Shown piece after piece: positions 47,805 through 60,300 of a stretch of DNA of 64,000 nucleotides. The first letter of the stretch is position 1. Each line of letters begins with the position of its first letter. Location: positions 15,285,365-15,349,364 of the forward strand of contig NC_087082.1 of the NCBI RefSeq assembly GCF_026151205.1, read 5' to 3'. The notes under the pieces are model-generated. The model saw only the letters and a list, made by a program, of their open reading frames with translations, searched no databases and was not told the DNA's origin. The translations under genes were made by a program, and so were the position numbers. The stretch comes from Bolinopsis microptera (Eukaryota > Ctenophora > Tentaculata > Lobata > Bolinopsidae).

Positions 47805-50800
47805 GGCTAGTTTGATCCCTTAAAACTCTGGAAGGATGGCACTCGGGTTGGACTCTTGCCAGAAGTAGTCATTTACCATTTATAGGGTTATCAATCGGCT
47901 ACAACGGTCCCATTATACTAACCTAAACCAGCGTAGTACAACTTGAACTAACGAATCATTATAAGCAAAATTGATATTTTAAAATGATAATCGTCAGGTG
48001 ACATGTAGCCTCTCGAAGAGAAGATTGTTCAAAACGGACCATGCTCATGATTTGTCAGTAGAAATCAACAATATTGAAACATGATAAGAGCATCGCATAC
48101 TTTGATGGTTGTCTATTTTAAATCCTACAAAATGTGCACCGGCTAATGATCCTCAGTCCTCTCCTTATAAGTCTTTATTCTAATTCAGCCCCACTAATTA
48201 TATATGCTCATTCCGGTCATTATGGTGTAGTTCGTGAGCTTCTCAAACCCTTAATAAGCAAAGTTAAAAAATCTGTAATTTAGTTGGTTTCGCGACACGT
48301 GTTTTAGTTTTTAACTCGAAAAACTAAGGCTTGAAACTTTGACTCGACCACATTAATGCTCTTATGTCATTTTGAAATGGTTATCAACCCTTTAAGTCTT
48401 AAACCTTTCATTCGCAAATTAGTTACATGCATGACGCATGTACACAATCCTCATTTTTTTTCAAAATCCATCAGAATTAGAGACATTTTGAGTACGTGTC
48501 AATCGCGATTTAGGCGTACATATATTTTGTGTATAATTTACAGTAAATCTTAAAGTGTTGTTATAAAGATTTTGAATACTATATTTTATAAATGATATAA
48601 GAATCAATCATGAACTTAAAAAAGTACTCGGCTTTTAAGAATAAATTGACAATAGAAATTTCAACTTTTACTGAAATTTTTTCCCGATCCATGACTCAAA
48701 GTGCCGAAGGCACAAAAGAGTCAAGGACAAGGGTTAGCGATCGAGGTTTTTTTTGTATATGGTAGCTTTGCGACCGTGCGTGCGTGCGTGCGTGCGTGCG
48801 TGCCCTCGCCCCCAGTCTAGTTATCGCCCACGTGTCTGCCTGCGCAAAGTTATTTTGCGCGATCATCTGAATTAAACAATTGTTGGCGCGCGATGCTGAA
48901 ATGTTCAAGTACATTGTTAATTTTACCATGTACGCATCCCGATAGGGACTAATTGATAGCATTGTATTATTATTTTGAGTTAGTATTACTATTTTGCACA
49001 GATCCGTGTCAGGTTGCATAAACAATAAACATATAGTTACATAGAAATATACACGATTTTCAAATTCAATATAGAATTATATCAACTGGGCGGCGCTCGG
49101 CCTGTCACTCCGCCATATCTGCATGCTTATAAACAGCAAAGACTGGGGTCCCCAGGTGGTACTGGTATGGAATATGATAGAATACTTCATCCCGGATCGG
49201 GAAATTGAGCGGCCATCCACAAAAGAAAAGCGGCCGCATTTCTTGTTAGTTCTTTCGCTGGGCTTTCGTGCAGCTTACTTGCCTTTAATTGTGCTTCCAC
49301 ATTTCCAAGGTACTGTATGATAAATTGAAATCCGGCAATTATTGACATGATAATTAAATATCTCGAAAAATAAAATTTTCGTCACGAATATTTTCCACCG
49401 CGAAAAAGTTTCGTTACGAAAATTTTCGTCCGAGTTCGGATTTTGACGAAATTATTCGCGCTGAAAATGTCTGCAGATAAGGTATGTTAATGTTGCTTAA
49501 TGATAAGTAGTATATAATTGTAAATAAGCAATGCTAGCCATTCTAGCTATTTTGAAATTAGGAAGAGGTTAGGAAAATTGAAAAAATAACAGCGATTTTC
49601 AATTGTTTCCAAAAAGATTTAAATATCTCGAAGTCGATTCGCACGATGGCTGCCATAATGTGATCATTGCGGTCACCCCTATGGAGCTTTTGGTTGTCAT
49701 TGTCAATGTCTTTATAACGGTCTAGTTATAACGAGTTTTTAAAGTACACTAGTACTAGTGAGGTGCCTGGAGATATGTCTAACAGACCCAGACTGCAAAC
49801 TCTTTGGGGTGGGGCATGGGGGTTGGACAACACATTCCTGTAAAGAAACGATTGTGGCAGATTTGTTCACAGATGGTTCGTTAATTATGTTAATTTTCCC
49901 GAACTATTTGGGATGAATTTTGTCGCGTCAACAAGGCCTCAGATCTGACAGAAAATGACTTCTTTTAACTTCACCAGGGACCGGATAGACCCATGAAAAG
50001 TAGAGAATTTTGAGTTCCTCGTGCCTCGGCCAGTCAGTAGAAGCCGACTCAAGGAATGCCCCTGAGATTCCTCCGAAGAGTTTGTGACAGCTTCCAACTT
50101 GGCAACAATACCCCATGTTAAAACAACTCACGCGTTGTTTTACAATTCCTCTCATTCCTTATATTTATAAGATGTGCCCTAAATTAGCATAAGTTATATT
50201 TGTAAAATAAGTTAGTTATTCATATTTGTAGAATAATTGCAAGAATTCTATTTATCTAGCAGCAAGAATGTGTTGCTTATTTGGTCCAACGTATGATTAT
50301 AATCTTGCAACGTGCTAGGTCGCAGTACGCTTCATTCTATCAGGAATATGAATCGAAATTATTTTGTTATCGATCAGCGACTGAAAAGTATTTGTATGTT
50401 CTTCGATGATCAATTTTTTAATTGATGTCATCATTACAAACGTCCAAAATGGTCGAACCTATATTGAACATTTACAAAAATTCTTCAGATATGCTTACTT
50501 CGAAGATATCTTGGACACAAAAATGGGTTGTCCTTCTTATTTTAGTTTCACTCTTCCGGCTGGGTTAGTAGAACAATAATTGCCCTTTTCTTTATTCGGT
50601 ACTAATATAAGCTATTACTTTCTATGTCACTTTCTATGTCTTATTTGGTATAAATAACTTTGTCTGTGAGTTCAGTGAAGTTACCATAGCGCTGGCAATC
50701 ACGACCAGCTTATTTAAGACTCGACTGGCTTATTTTAAATTAAAGATGGATGAAAAATATATATTAAACTAGAATGAACCTTCTGAACGACTATTGAATA

Positions 50801-50956
50801 TAATGAGTCTATAATGAGTTCTTTTTTGTTCTTTTTTTCAGTCACAGGTCGTGACGATCGTGCTTGCCAGCACTGCGAATTGTACAAATTCTTTCGTTGT
50901 AGAACGGTGATGATAATTATACCCGAATAGCATTACGGCAGCTATATATTCTCCAG
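47805..50956. other. No supported gene upstream of the SRCR gene
   Basis: It contains a (GTGC)n tract (48775-48803), the third copy of the dispersed element (49094-49160) and TTTTCG-rich inverted sequence (49375-49460). The missing 5' exons and promoter of the SRCR gene should lie here. A candidate exon behind TTCTTTTTTTCAG (50849 onward, donor about 50890) has a compatible phase but no other support. Confidence 0.4.
49094..49160 (+). repeat. Dispersed short element, copy C
   Basis: GGGCGGCGCTCGGCCTGTCA, CTCCGCC and GACTGGGGTCCCCAGG parallel copies A and B. The most diverged of the three. Confidence 0.6.
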
Positions 50957-51385
50957 GTATCTCGTGGACCACTGTATATAGAGCAACAACCTTCTACGTC
51001 GATTTTAGCCGATACGATTTGGAGATACAGGCTTGGGGCGGTAATGGAGATGAGTTTGATCTTCATTTCAAAACATCAAGTGGCGATAGGCATATGGAAT
51101 TTGACTTGAAATCGTACAGTTCCACTTTGAGCATGTCTAGTCTGTGCGGCAGCTGGACCTTGCGAAACGTCCCCGTCCCTTCAACTAGTAACAGAATTTG
51201 GAAATTTAGCAAGACCTCGTCCTACTTTTACATACACTGCGATGGGCGTCAAATTGCAAGTATTCCCCGTACATCTCTTCCGTGTGTTTCCAGCTATGAC
51301 TGGCAAACTCTGGGAGCGAAAGGCCTGTATATCGATGGCACTGATGATGTTTCTAGATACTATAGGGTATCTACCGGGAACCGAT
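50957..51385 (+). CDS. N-terminal beta-rich domain exon, unassigned
   Basis: A single 429-nt exon (phase 1 at both ends) encodes ~143 residues: [53 protein letters not shown] and [12 protein letters not shown]. The alternating hydrophobic/aromatic pattern suggests a beta-sandwich of farnesoic-acid-methyltransferase-like or lectin-like type. I cannot assign a family. Confidence 0.6.
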
Positions 51386-54300
51386 GTGAGTCAATTAATA
51401 ATTATACGATTACTCATAACCTTTCTCGTGGGTAAATCTATATCTGCCTAAATTTTTAATTAATGTTCTTGTAGATCATCATAAATTATTAGAATTAAAT
51501 AGGTAGTCAATCAATTGTTCGATGTTCAGGCACAAGAACAAACGGTGGATGGAGTAGCTGGGCAGGATGGGGGAGCTGTAGCTGTGACCACAGTACTGGT
51601 ACTGGGACCTGGACTAGAACTAGATCCTGCAACAACCCCTCTCCTTCGTGCGGGGGCAGTTCTTGTTCTGGATCTTCTTCCGATACAGACAACTGTGACA
51701 GTCAATGCTGTAAGTCTTTCTATTATATACAAAAAGTAGTGATAAGGATTGGTAGTACTAGAAATAATACTTCGTGATTATTGATTATCACAGAGTCAAT
51801 AATCATAAGTCATAACGTATCAATAATTTAGTTCCATTATAATATCTCCAACATTTTCCTACTTGCAGGTAGAATAACAAACGGTGGATGGAGTAGCTGG
51901 GCAGGATGGGGGAGCTGTAGCTGTGACCACAGTACTGGTACTGGGACCTGGACTAGAACTAGATCCTGCAACAATCCCTCTCCTTCGTGCGGGGGCAGTT
52001 CTTGTTCTGGATCTTCCTCTGATACAGACAACTGTGACAGTCAATGCTGTAAGCAAACCCAATAAGAATGTAGAGTACTTGAGTCTTTTCAAAATATCCA
52101 GATTTTAATTTACCTGCAGTATAAAGGGTGCTGATCCATGAAGCAGTGACCATTATCCCATTTTCAGGTAGAATAACACACGGCGGATGGAGCAACTGGG
52201 CTGAATGGGGCACCTGTGACTGTGACTACAACACTAACACTGCTACATGGACTAGAGCTAGATCTTGTAACAACCCCTCTCCTTCGTGCGGTGGAAATTC
52301 CTGTACCGGGGACTCATCTCAAGTTGGAGAATGCGTCGATCAATGTAATTAATTATTACAATGTATTTAATTATTTGCGAGATAAGATTTATTGGACCTA
52401 TTTTCGTGCACATTTTTAGCGGTTGTAAGTAATAAATATAATACCTGTTTCTACAAATAACGATGACTCGATTCTCTCCACTTACTACACTGGTAAATTG
52501 CACTGTCGGTTATTTTCTGTATACTTTTTAGTAATTGTAAAGTCGAGTGTATCATCAAATAAGCAAATGGTATTTTCATTTTGCAGGTTCACCCAGAGAC
52601 GGCGGCTGGAGTAGCTACGGAGATTGGTCTGCTTGTTCTGCAGTGTGTGGAGGAGGAATTCAAACTAGAGACAAGACCTGTACTAACCCTGAACCACGAT
52701 TTGGTGGAGACGATTGTTTTGGAGCGGATACCGACACCAGAGACTGCAACCCATATCCCTGTGAAGGTATTAAATATAAGTCCAGATGAACAGAGCATTT
52801 ATTCAGAAAATATCGGACAAAATTAAACAATATATTAACCTACACTCAACACTGTTATTGTCCACAGGATTTGTCATAGTGGACAGAAACGGAGAAGAGA
52901 TTACTGACGAAAGACAGGGACTCCTGTTATACAGCGGAGGGACAGTCTGTGACGACAACTTCAGTGATAACTCTGCCAATGCCATCTGTAGTCAACTGGG
53001 TCACAACTTCAGGGCTGTGTCGTGGACCAGCGGCTTCATCTACCCCACATTTCAAGCAAGTAAGACTGTTACGATGAACGATGTCGGGTGCAGTTCTGGT
53101 ATATGGTTGTCTTGTTCTCCGGCTACTTCTCGTTTTACTTGTCGACACATGGAGGATATTCATCTCGCTTGTGAATTAGGTAAACTTATTTTCTTAACTT
53201 GGTACCTTTTTACAATAACTTGAATGATTTATTCTTGATATGCTCCATAGCCGATAGCGTGCTGTACTCTGTAGTTAGTATATGTTTGCAGGTACTCCAA
53301 TTAACGGTGGATGGAGTAGCTACGGAGATTGGTCTGCTTGTTCTGCAGTGTGTGGAGGAGGTACTCAAACTAAAACCAAGACCTGCATTAACCCTGCACC
53401 TCAGTATGGGGGACGGGACTGTGACGGAGAGGATTCGGAGACTAAGGACTGTAATGTGTATTCGTGTGGAGGTAATTAATTCTTGTTTTAGTCTGTAATT
53501 CGGAAATGAATTTGCGCTGTTCGTTCTGACACAGAATAAAACCATTAATATAACATGAAATCTCTCATTTCCTTCCAGCATTTTCCTTGTTAAACCAAGA
53601 TGGTCGCCCGGTGACTGGTGAGGAAGAAGGTTTACTAATTTTCGGAGGCGGGACAGTCTGTGACGATAACTTCAGTGTGGATTCTGCCAATGCCATCTGC
53701 AAAGAGTTAGGATTTGGAAGAGCTTCTCAGTGGAGAAGTGGTGTAAATTGGGGAAGCATCCAGACGAGCAAGCCAGTACTCCTGGATAATGTGGTGTGTA
53801 GCTCTGATGGGTCCTGGTCATCCTGCACCTACTCCGATATTAGTAACTGTCTTCACGAGGAAGACGTGTTCTTGACTTGTCAAGGTAAGAATAGGGAGTG
53901 TTCTTGACTTGTCAAGGTAAGAATAGGGAGTGTTCTTGACTTGTCAAGGTAAGAGTAGGGAGTGTTCTTGACTTGTCAAGGTAAGAAGAGGGAGTGTTCT
54001 TTATTTGTCAAGGTAAGGAGAGGGAGTGTTCTTTATTTGTTAAGGTAAGGGTAGGGAGTGTTCTTGACTTGTCAAGGTAAGGAGAGGGAGTTTTCTTTAT
54101 TTGTTAAGGTAAGAATAGGGAGTGTTCTTTACTTGTCAAGGTAAGAAGAGGGAGTGTTCTTTATTTGTTAAGGTAAGGGTAGGGAGTGTTCTTGACTTGT
54201 CAAGGTAAGGAGAGGGAGTGTTCTTTATTTGTCAAGGTAAGAAGAGGGAGTGTTCTTGACTTGTCAAGGTAAGAAGAGGGAGTGTTCTTTACTTGTCAAG

Positions 54301-57300
54301 GTAAGAAGAGGGAGTGTTCTTTACTTGTCAAGGTAAGAAGAGGGAGTGTTCTTGACTTGTCAAGGTAAGAAGAGGGAGTGTTCTTGACTTGTCAAGGTAA
54401 GAATAGGGAGTGTTCTTGACTTGTCGAGGTAAGAAGAGGGAGTGTTCTTGACGTGTCAAGGTAAGAATAGGGAGTGTTCTTTATTTGTCAAGGTAAGAGT
54501 AGGGAGTGTTCTTTGTTTGTCAAGGTAAGAAGAGGGAGTGTTCTTGACTTGTCAAGGTAAGAAGAGGGAGTGTTCTTGACTTGTCAAGGTAAGAATAGGG
54601 AGTGTTCTTGACTTGTCAAGGTAAGGGTAGGGAGTGTTCTTGACTTGTCGAGGTAAGAAGAGGGAGTGTTCTTGACTTGTCAAGGTAAGAATAGGGAGTG
54701 TTCTTTATTTGTCAAGGTAAGAGTAGGGAGTGTTCTTTGTTTGTCAAGGTAAGAAGAGGGAGTGTTCTTGACTTGTCAAGGTAAGAAAAGGGAGTGTTCT
54801 TGACTTGTCAAGGTAAGAATAGGGAGTGTTCTTGACTTGTCAAGGTAAGGGTAGGGAGTGTTCTTTACTTGTCAAGGTAAGAAGAGGGAGTGTTCTTGAC
54901 TTGTCAAGGTAAGAAGAGGGAGTGTTCTTGACTTGTCAAGGTAAGAATAGGGAGTGTTCTTTATTTGTCAAGGTAAGAGTAGGGAGTGTTCTTTGTTTGT
55001 CAAGGTAAGAAGAGGGAGTGTTCTTGACTTGTCAAGGTAAGAAGAGGGAGTGTTCTTTACTTGTCAAGGTAAGAAGAGGGAGTGTTCTTGACTTGTCAAG
55101 GTAAGAAGAGGGAGTGTTCTTGACTTGTCAAGGTAAGAAGAGGGAGTGTTCTTGACTTGTCAAGGTAAGAATAGGGAGTGTTCTTTATTTGTCAAGGTAA
55201 GAATAGGGAGTGTTCTTGACTTGTCAAGGTAAGAAGAGGGAGTGTTCTTGACTTGTCAAGGTAAGAAGAGGGAGTGTTCTTTACTTGTCAAGGTAAGAAG
55301 AGGGAGTGTTCTTTACTTGTCAAGGTAAGAAGAGGGAGTGTTCTTGACTTGTCAAGGTAAGAAGAGGGAGTGTTCTTGACTTGTCAAGGTAAGAATAGGG
55401 AGTGTTCTTGACTTGTCAAGGTAAGGGTAGGGAGTGTTCTTTACTTGTCAAGGTAAGAAGAGGGAGTGTTCTTGACTTGTCAAGGTAAGAAGAGGGAGTG
55501 TTCTTTACTTGTCAAGGTAAGAAGAGGGAGTGTTCTTGACTTGTCAAGGTAAGAGTAGGGAGTGTTCTTTGTTTGTCAAGGTAAGAAGAGGGAGTGTTCT
55601 TGACTTGTCAAGGTAAGAAGAGGGAGTGTTCTTTACTTGTCAAGGTAAGAAGAGGGAGTGTTCTTGACTTGTCAAGGTAAGAAGAGGGAGTGTTCTTGAC
55701 TTGTCAAGGTAAGAAGAGGGAGTGTTCTTGACTTGTCAAGGTAAGAATAGGGAGTGTTCTTTATTTGTCAAGGTAAGAATAGGGAGTGTTCTTGACTTGT
55801 CAAGGTAAGAAGAGGGAGTGTTCTTGACTTGTCAAGGTAAGAAGAGGGAGTGTTCTTTACTTGTCAAGGTAAGAAGAGGGAGTGTTCTTTACTTGTCAAG
55901 GTAAGAAGAGGGAGTGTTCTTGACTTGTCAAGGTAAGAAGAGGGAGTGTTCTTGACTTGTCAAGGTAAGAAGAGGGAGTGTTCTTGACTTGTCAAGGTAA
56001 GAATAGGGAGTGTTCTTTATTTGTCAAGGTAAGAATAGGGAGTGTTCTTGACTTGTCAAGGTAAGAATAGGGAGTGTTCTTTATTTGTCAAGGTAAGAAT
56101 AGGGAGTGTTCTTGACTTGTCAAGGTAAGAAGAGGGAGTGTTCTTGACTTGTCAAGGTAAGGGTAGGGAGTGTTCTTGACTTGTCGAGGTAAGAAGAGGG
56201 AGTGTTCTTTACTTGTCAAGGTAAGAAGAGGGAGTGTTCTTTACTTGTCAAGGTAAGAAGAGGGAGTGTTCTTTACTTGTCAAGGTAAGAAGAGGGAGTG
56301 TTCTTTACTTGTCAAGGTAAGAAGAGGGAGTGTTCTTTATTTGTCAAGGTAAGAAGAGGGAGTGTTCTTGACTTGTCAAGGTAAGAAGAGGGAGTGTTCT
56401 TGACTTGTCAAGGTAAGAATAGGGAGTGTTCTTTATTTGTCAAGGTAAGAAGAGGGAGTGTTCTTGACTTGTCAAGGTAAGAAGAGGGAGTGTTCTTGAC
56501 TTGTCAAGGTAAGAAGAGGGAGTGTTCTTTACTTGTCAAGGTAAGAATAGGGAGTACCCTTGACTTGCCAAGGTAAGAAGGGGACGTGTTCTTGATTCGT
56601 CAAGGTAAGAATAGGGAGTGCTCTTGACTTGTCAAGGTAAGAATAGGGAGTGTTCTTTATTTGTCAAGGTAAGAAGAGGGAGTGTTCTTGACTTGTCAAG
56701 GTAAGAGTAGGGAGTACCCTTGACTTGCCAAGGTAAGAAGGGGACATGTTCTTGATTCGTCAAGGTAATAGTAGGACGTGTTCTTTACTTGTCAAGGTAA
56801 GAAGAGGGAGTGTTCTTTATTTGTTAAGGTAAGAAGGGGACGTGTTCTTGACTTGTCAAGATAAGAATAGGGAGTGTTCTTTATTTGTTAAGGTAAGAAT
56901 AGGGAGTGTTCTTGACTTGTCAAGGTAAGAATAGGGAGTGTTCTTGACTTGTCAAGGTAAGAAGAGGGAGTGTTCTTGACTTGTCAAGGTAAGAGTAGGG
57001 AGTGTTCTTGACTTGTCAAGATAAGAATAGGGAGTGTTCTTTATTTGTTAAGGTAAGAAGAGGGAGTGTTCTTGACTTGTCAAGGTAAGAAGAGGGAGTG
57101 TTCTTTATTTGTCAAGGTAAGAATAGGGAGTGTTCTTTACTTGTCAAGGTAAGAGTAGGGAGTGTTCTTGACTTGTCAAGATAAGAATAGGAAGTGTTTT
57201 TGATTTGTCAAGGTAAGAGTAGTATAGAAAACGAGTTCTCTTGGTATTTAGTGTATGCTAGTCAAGCTCTAGTCACAAAGCACGAACGGCAGGGCGTACC

Positions 57301-60300
57301 GTATATAGTAGAAATGAAACGAGTAACTAAAAGGGAGAATTAAATAAATGGAAAAGTAATACAAAGTGAACGTCAACAGATAAAAACTTCCAAGTGTTCG
57401 CTCCAATCAATTGACGTGACTAATCACAAATGGTAGTGCTCAGTAAGACTGGCTACCGTCAATTTGAATCCCTTAAAAATGATTAAGGGGCAACTAAGAA
57501 GTGAGCTCTCCACTTCCGGCTCTTCGGGTATACTCTCAAAACTCGTCACGCCACACTGCGTGACGGCACAACGCATTTGCTTGTACCACGTGACACGCCG
57601 TCTCGCCAATGAGCACTCCACTAGCAGTCACCCTGCGTCCGCGAGGACCAACCACAGGTCTGGCTGTTAGTCAGGTGCAAAGTGAGCGGACGGCTCGTTT
57701 CAGACAGTAGGTCTGACAGCAGGTCTGCCAGCCAACCGACTTACACTCAAAATGTGTAACTCCCAAATACGAACATAATAAAACATTGGTTATTATATAC
57801 CCGGAAATACATACTAAATTATACGTCCCTTAAACGTTATACTAAAACTAAGATATTCTAAAAGATATCTCTAAATACCATATTACAACAGTAGGGAGTG
57901 TTTTTGACTTGTCAAGGTAAGAAGGGGACGTGTTCTTGATTCGTCAAGGTAAGAATATAAATAGGGAGTTTGTATTATACGAGTAACTGTAATTTAAAAT
58001 ACTTCACGGGCAATGTATTGAAACCCATCTCATTCTTTAATATTTCAGATTTCACTTTGGTTGACGAGAACGGCAGTCATCTACTTGGCCAAAAAGAGGG
58101 ACTCCTCCTATACAAAGCAGGGACTGTCTGTGATGACTTCACAAACGAATCAGCAAATGCGGTATGCCGGAAGATGGGATACCATGCAGCTGATTCTTTG
58201 AGGAGCGGGCTGGAGAACGAAGCTCAACAAACCGATAAGGAAATAACTCTGGGCAGTGTTAGTTGCAGTTCTGGAGAGTGGGAGTCTTGCGAAGTTTCAA
58301 CAGAGAATAACTGCAGTCACGATCAGGACGTGTACCTTCAATGCTATGGTTAGGGAACGTAACATTTTATTTGGTATATGAGCAAATACAGAAACCGTGA
58401 ACACATTTAACTTTAAGTATTCGGATTAAAATTTTGCCAATCGTGTGTTTACTTGTATTTTTGTTAAAGAAGTAATAGATTGATAAGTAAAGAGGCCCTA
58501 AATCTTTCAGATTTCTCCATAGTGGACGTGGACGAAAACAGTATAACAGATGAGCAAGAAGGGCTACTTCTTTACAAGGGTGGAACAGTGTGTGACGATA
58601 TGTTTAGTGACAATACTGCACATACTATCTGCCGAGAGATGGGATATCACGGGGCCTACTCGTGGCGGAGCGGGATGGTCTACGGTTCACAACAAATCGA
58701 CAGAGAGGTATCATTAGACGATATTAAGTGCGACTCTAACGATTGGACCACTTGTACATCGAACAAGGTATCAGATTGTAAGCACGCTGAGGACGTCTTT
58801 ATATCTTGTGAACTACGTGAGTATAAAATAGTGTTTTTGTTTTGAAAACACAACTCGTATCCGCTATGCATGACAGTAACATAATCACAAGAGATAACAA
58901 AAAATCTTATCAATCAATTTATAAACTTCCTTATGATTTAAATCATCATTTTAACTGATTTACTTATCCAAGTAACTTAACTTTAACTCATCTTACAGCT
59001 ACTCTCAAAGACGGAGAGTGGAGTAGTTACGGAGATTGGTCTGCTTGTTCTGCTGTGTGTGGAGGAGGTACTCAAACTAAAACCAAGACCTGTACTAATC
59101 CTGAACCACGATATGGGGGACGGGACTGTGTCGGAGAAGATACTGAGAGTAAGGACTGTAATCCATATCCGTGCAATGGTGAGAACAATCGTTGCTTATA
59201 AGCTTATATTCTGAGTAAAACTCTTTAGTAATTATTAATTTCACATGACAGGTCATAAAAATTGGCCAAAACCTATTTTAAGGTATTACTTTCTATTTAT
59301 CGGATTCAGGCATTTTCAGCTATCTATTTTTAACTTTTATGTGATTGAAATATGAATTTCCTTCTAGGTTTTGTTATTGTTGACATAGACGGGATCGTAA
59401 CAGATGATAAGGAAGACGGACTACTTCTTTTCGGTGGTGGCACAATCTGTGATGATGATTTCAACTACAAATCAGCTAATGCTATTTGCAGAGAGTTAGG
59501 ATTTGGGGCGGCTTCGTTGTGGAGGAGTGGTGTAAGTTGGGGGTCCGTTCAGACGGACAAGCCTATTAGTCTGAATAACGTGGTGTGTAGTGAGGATGGC
59601 CTCTGGTCTTCCTGCAGACATTCCGCCTCACATAACTGCGTTCATAATGAGGATGTCTTCTTGGAATGTCAAGGTTAGTCCTTACTCAAGTTATCATCCT
59701 TCAGTTTAAAAGTTTATTGATTAGCAGAGATAATAGAACTTTGCAGATTTCATGGAAAATGGTTTTGAAAACAAAGTTGAACCCACCGTAGAAACCCACC
59801 ATGGAAACTTCAGCTTGATAGATATTTACAAATTTTATTTCAAAATTATAAAGGTAGAATTAAAGTTGTTTAAATGCTGATCTATATTTCACCAGATTTT
59901 GCTCTGATAAACGAATTCGGACACCCCATCATGACGCACCAAACAGAGGGAGTTTTGCTCCACAAAGATGGAACAGTCTGCAGTGACGGTTTCAGCGACA
60001 TGTCCGCACATGCTATCTGCCGTAAGTTAGGCTACCATGCTGCTGCCTCCTGGAGAACGGGTCTGGTGTACGGATCACAGCAGAGTAGTCGGGATGTGTC
60101 CTTCAGTAAAGTTACCTGCAGTACAGATGATTGGTCATCTTGTTTTTCTAACTCTACAAGTGTGGATGAAGAGATCGGTCATGAGGAGGATGTTTTGCTT
60201 TCTTGTGAATACGGTATGTTACTACTAATAGTAATAACTAGGTATGTAACTACGGTATGATAAGGTATTAATGCTTTTCAAACAAACTATCATCACGTTA

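Noticed and set aside
52258-52503. Various ORFs opposite or out of frame with the TSP1 and SRCR exons
   Set aside because: Shadows of real exons; they lack splice-consistent continuation.
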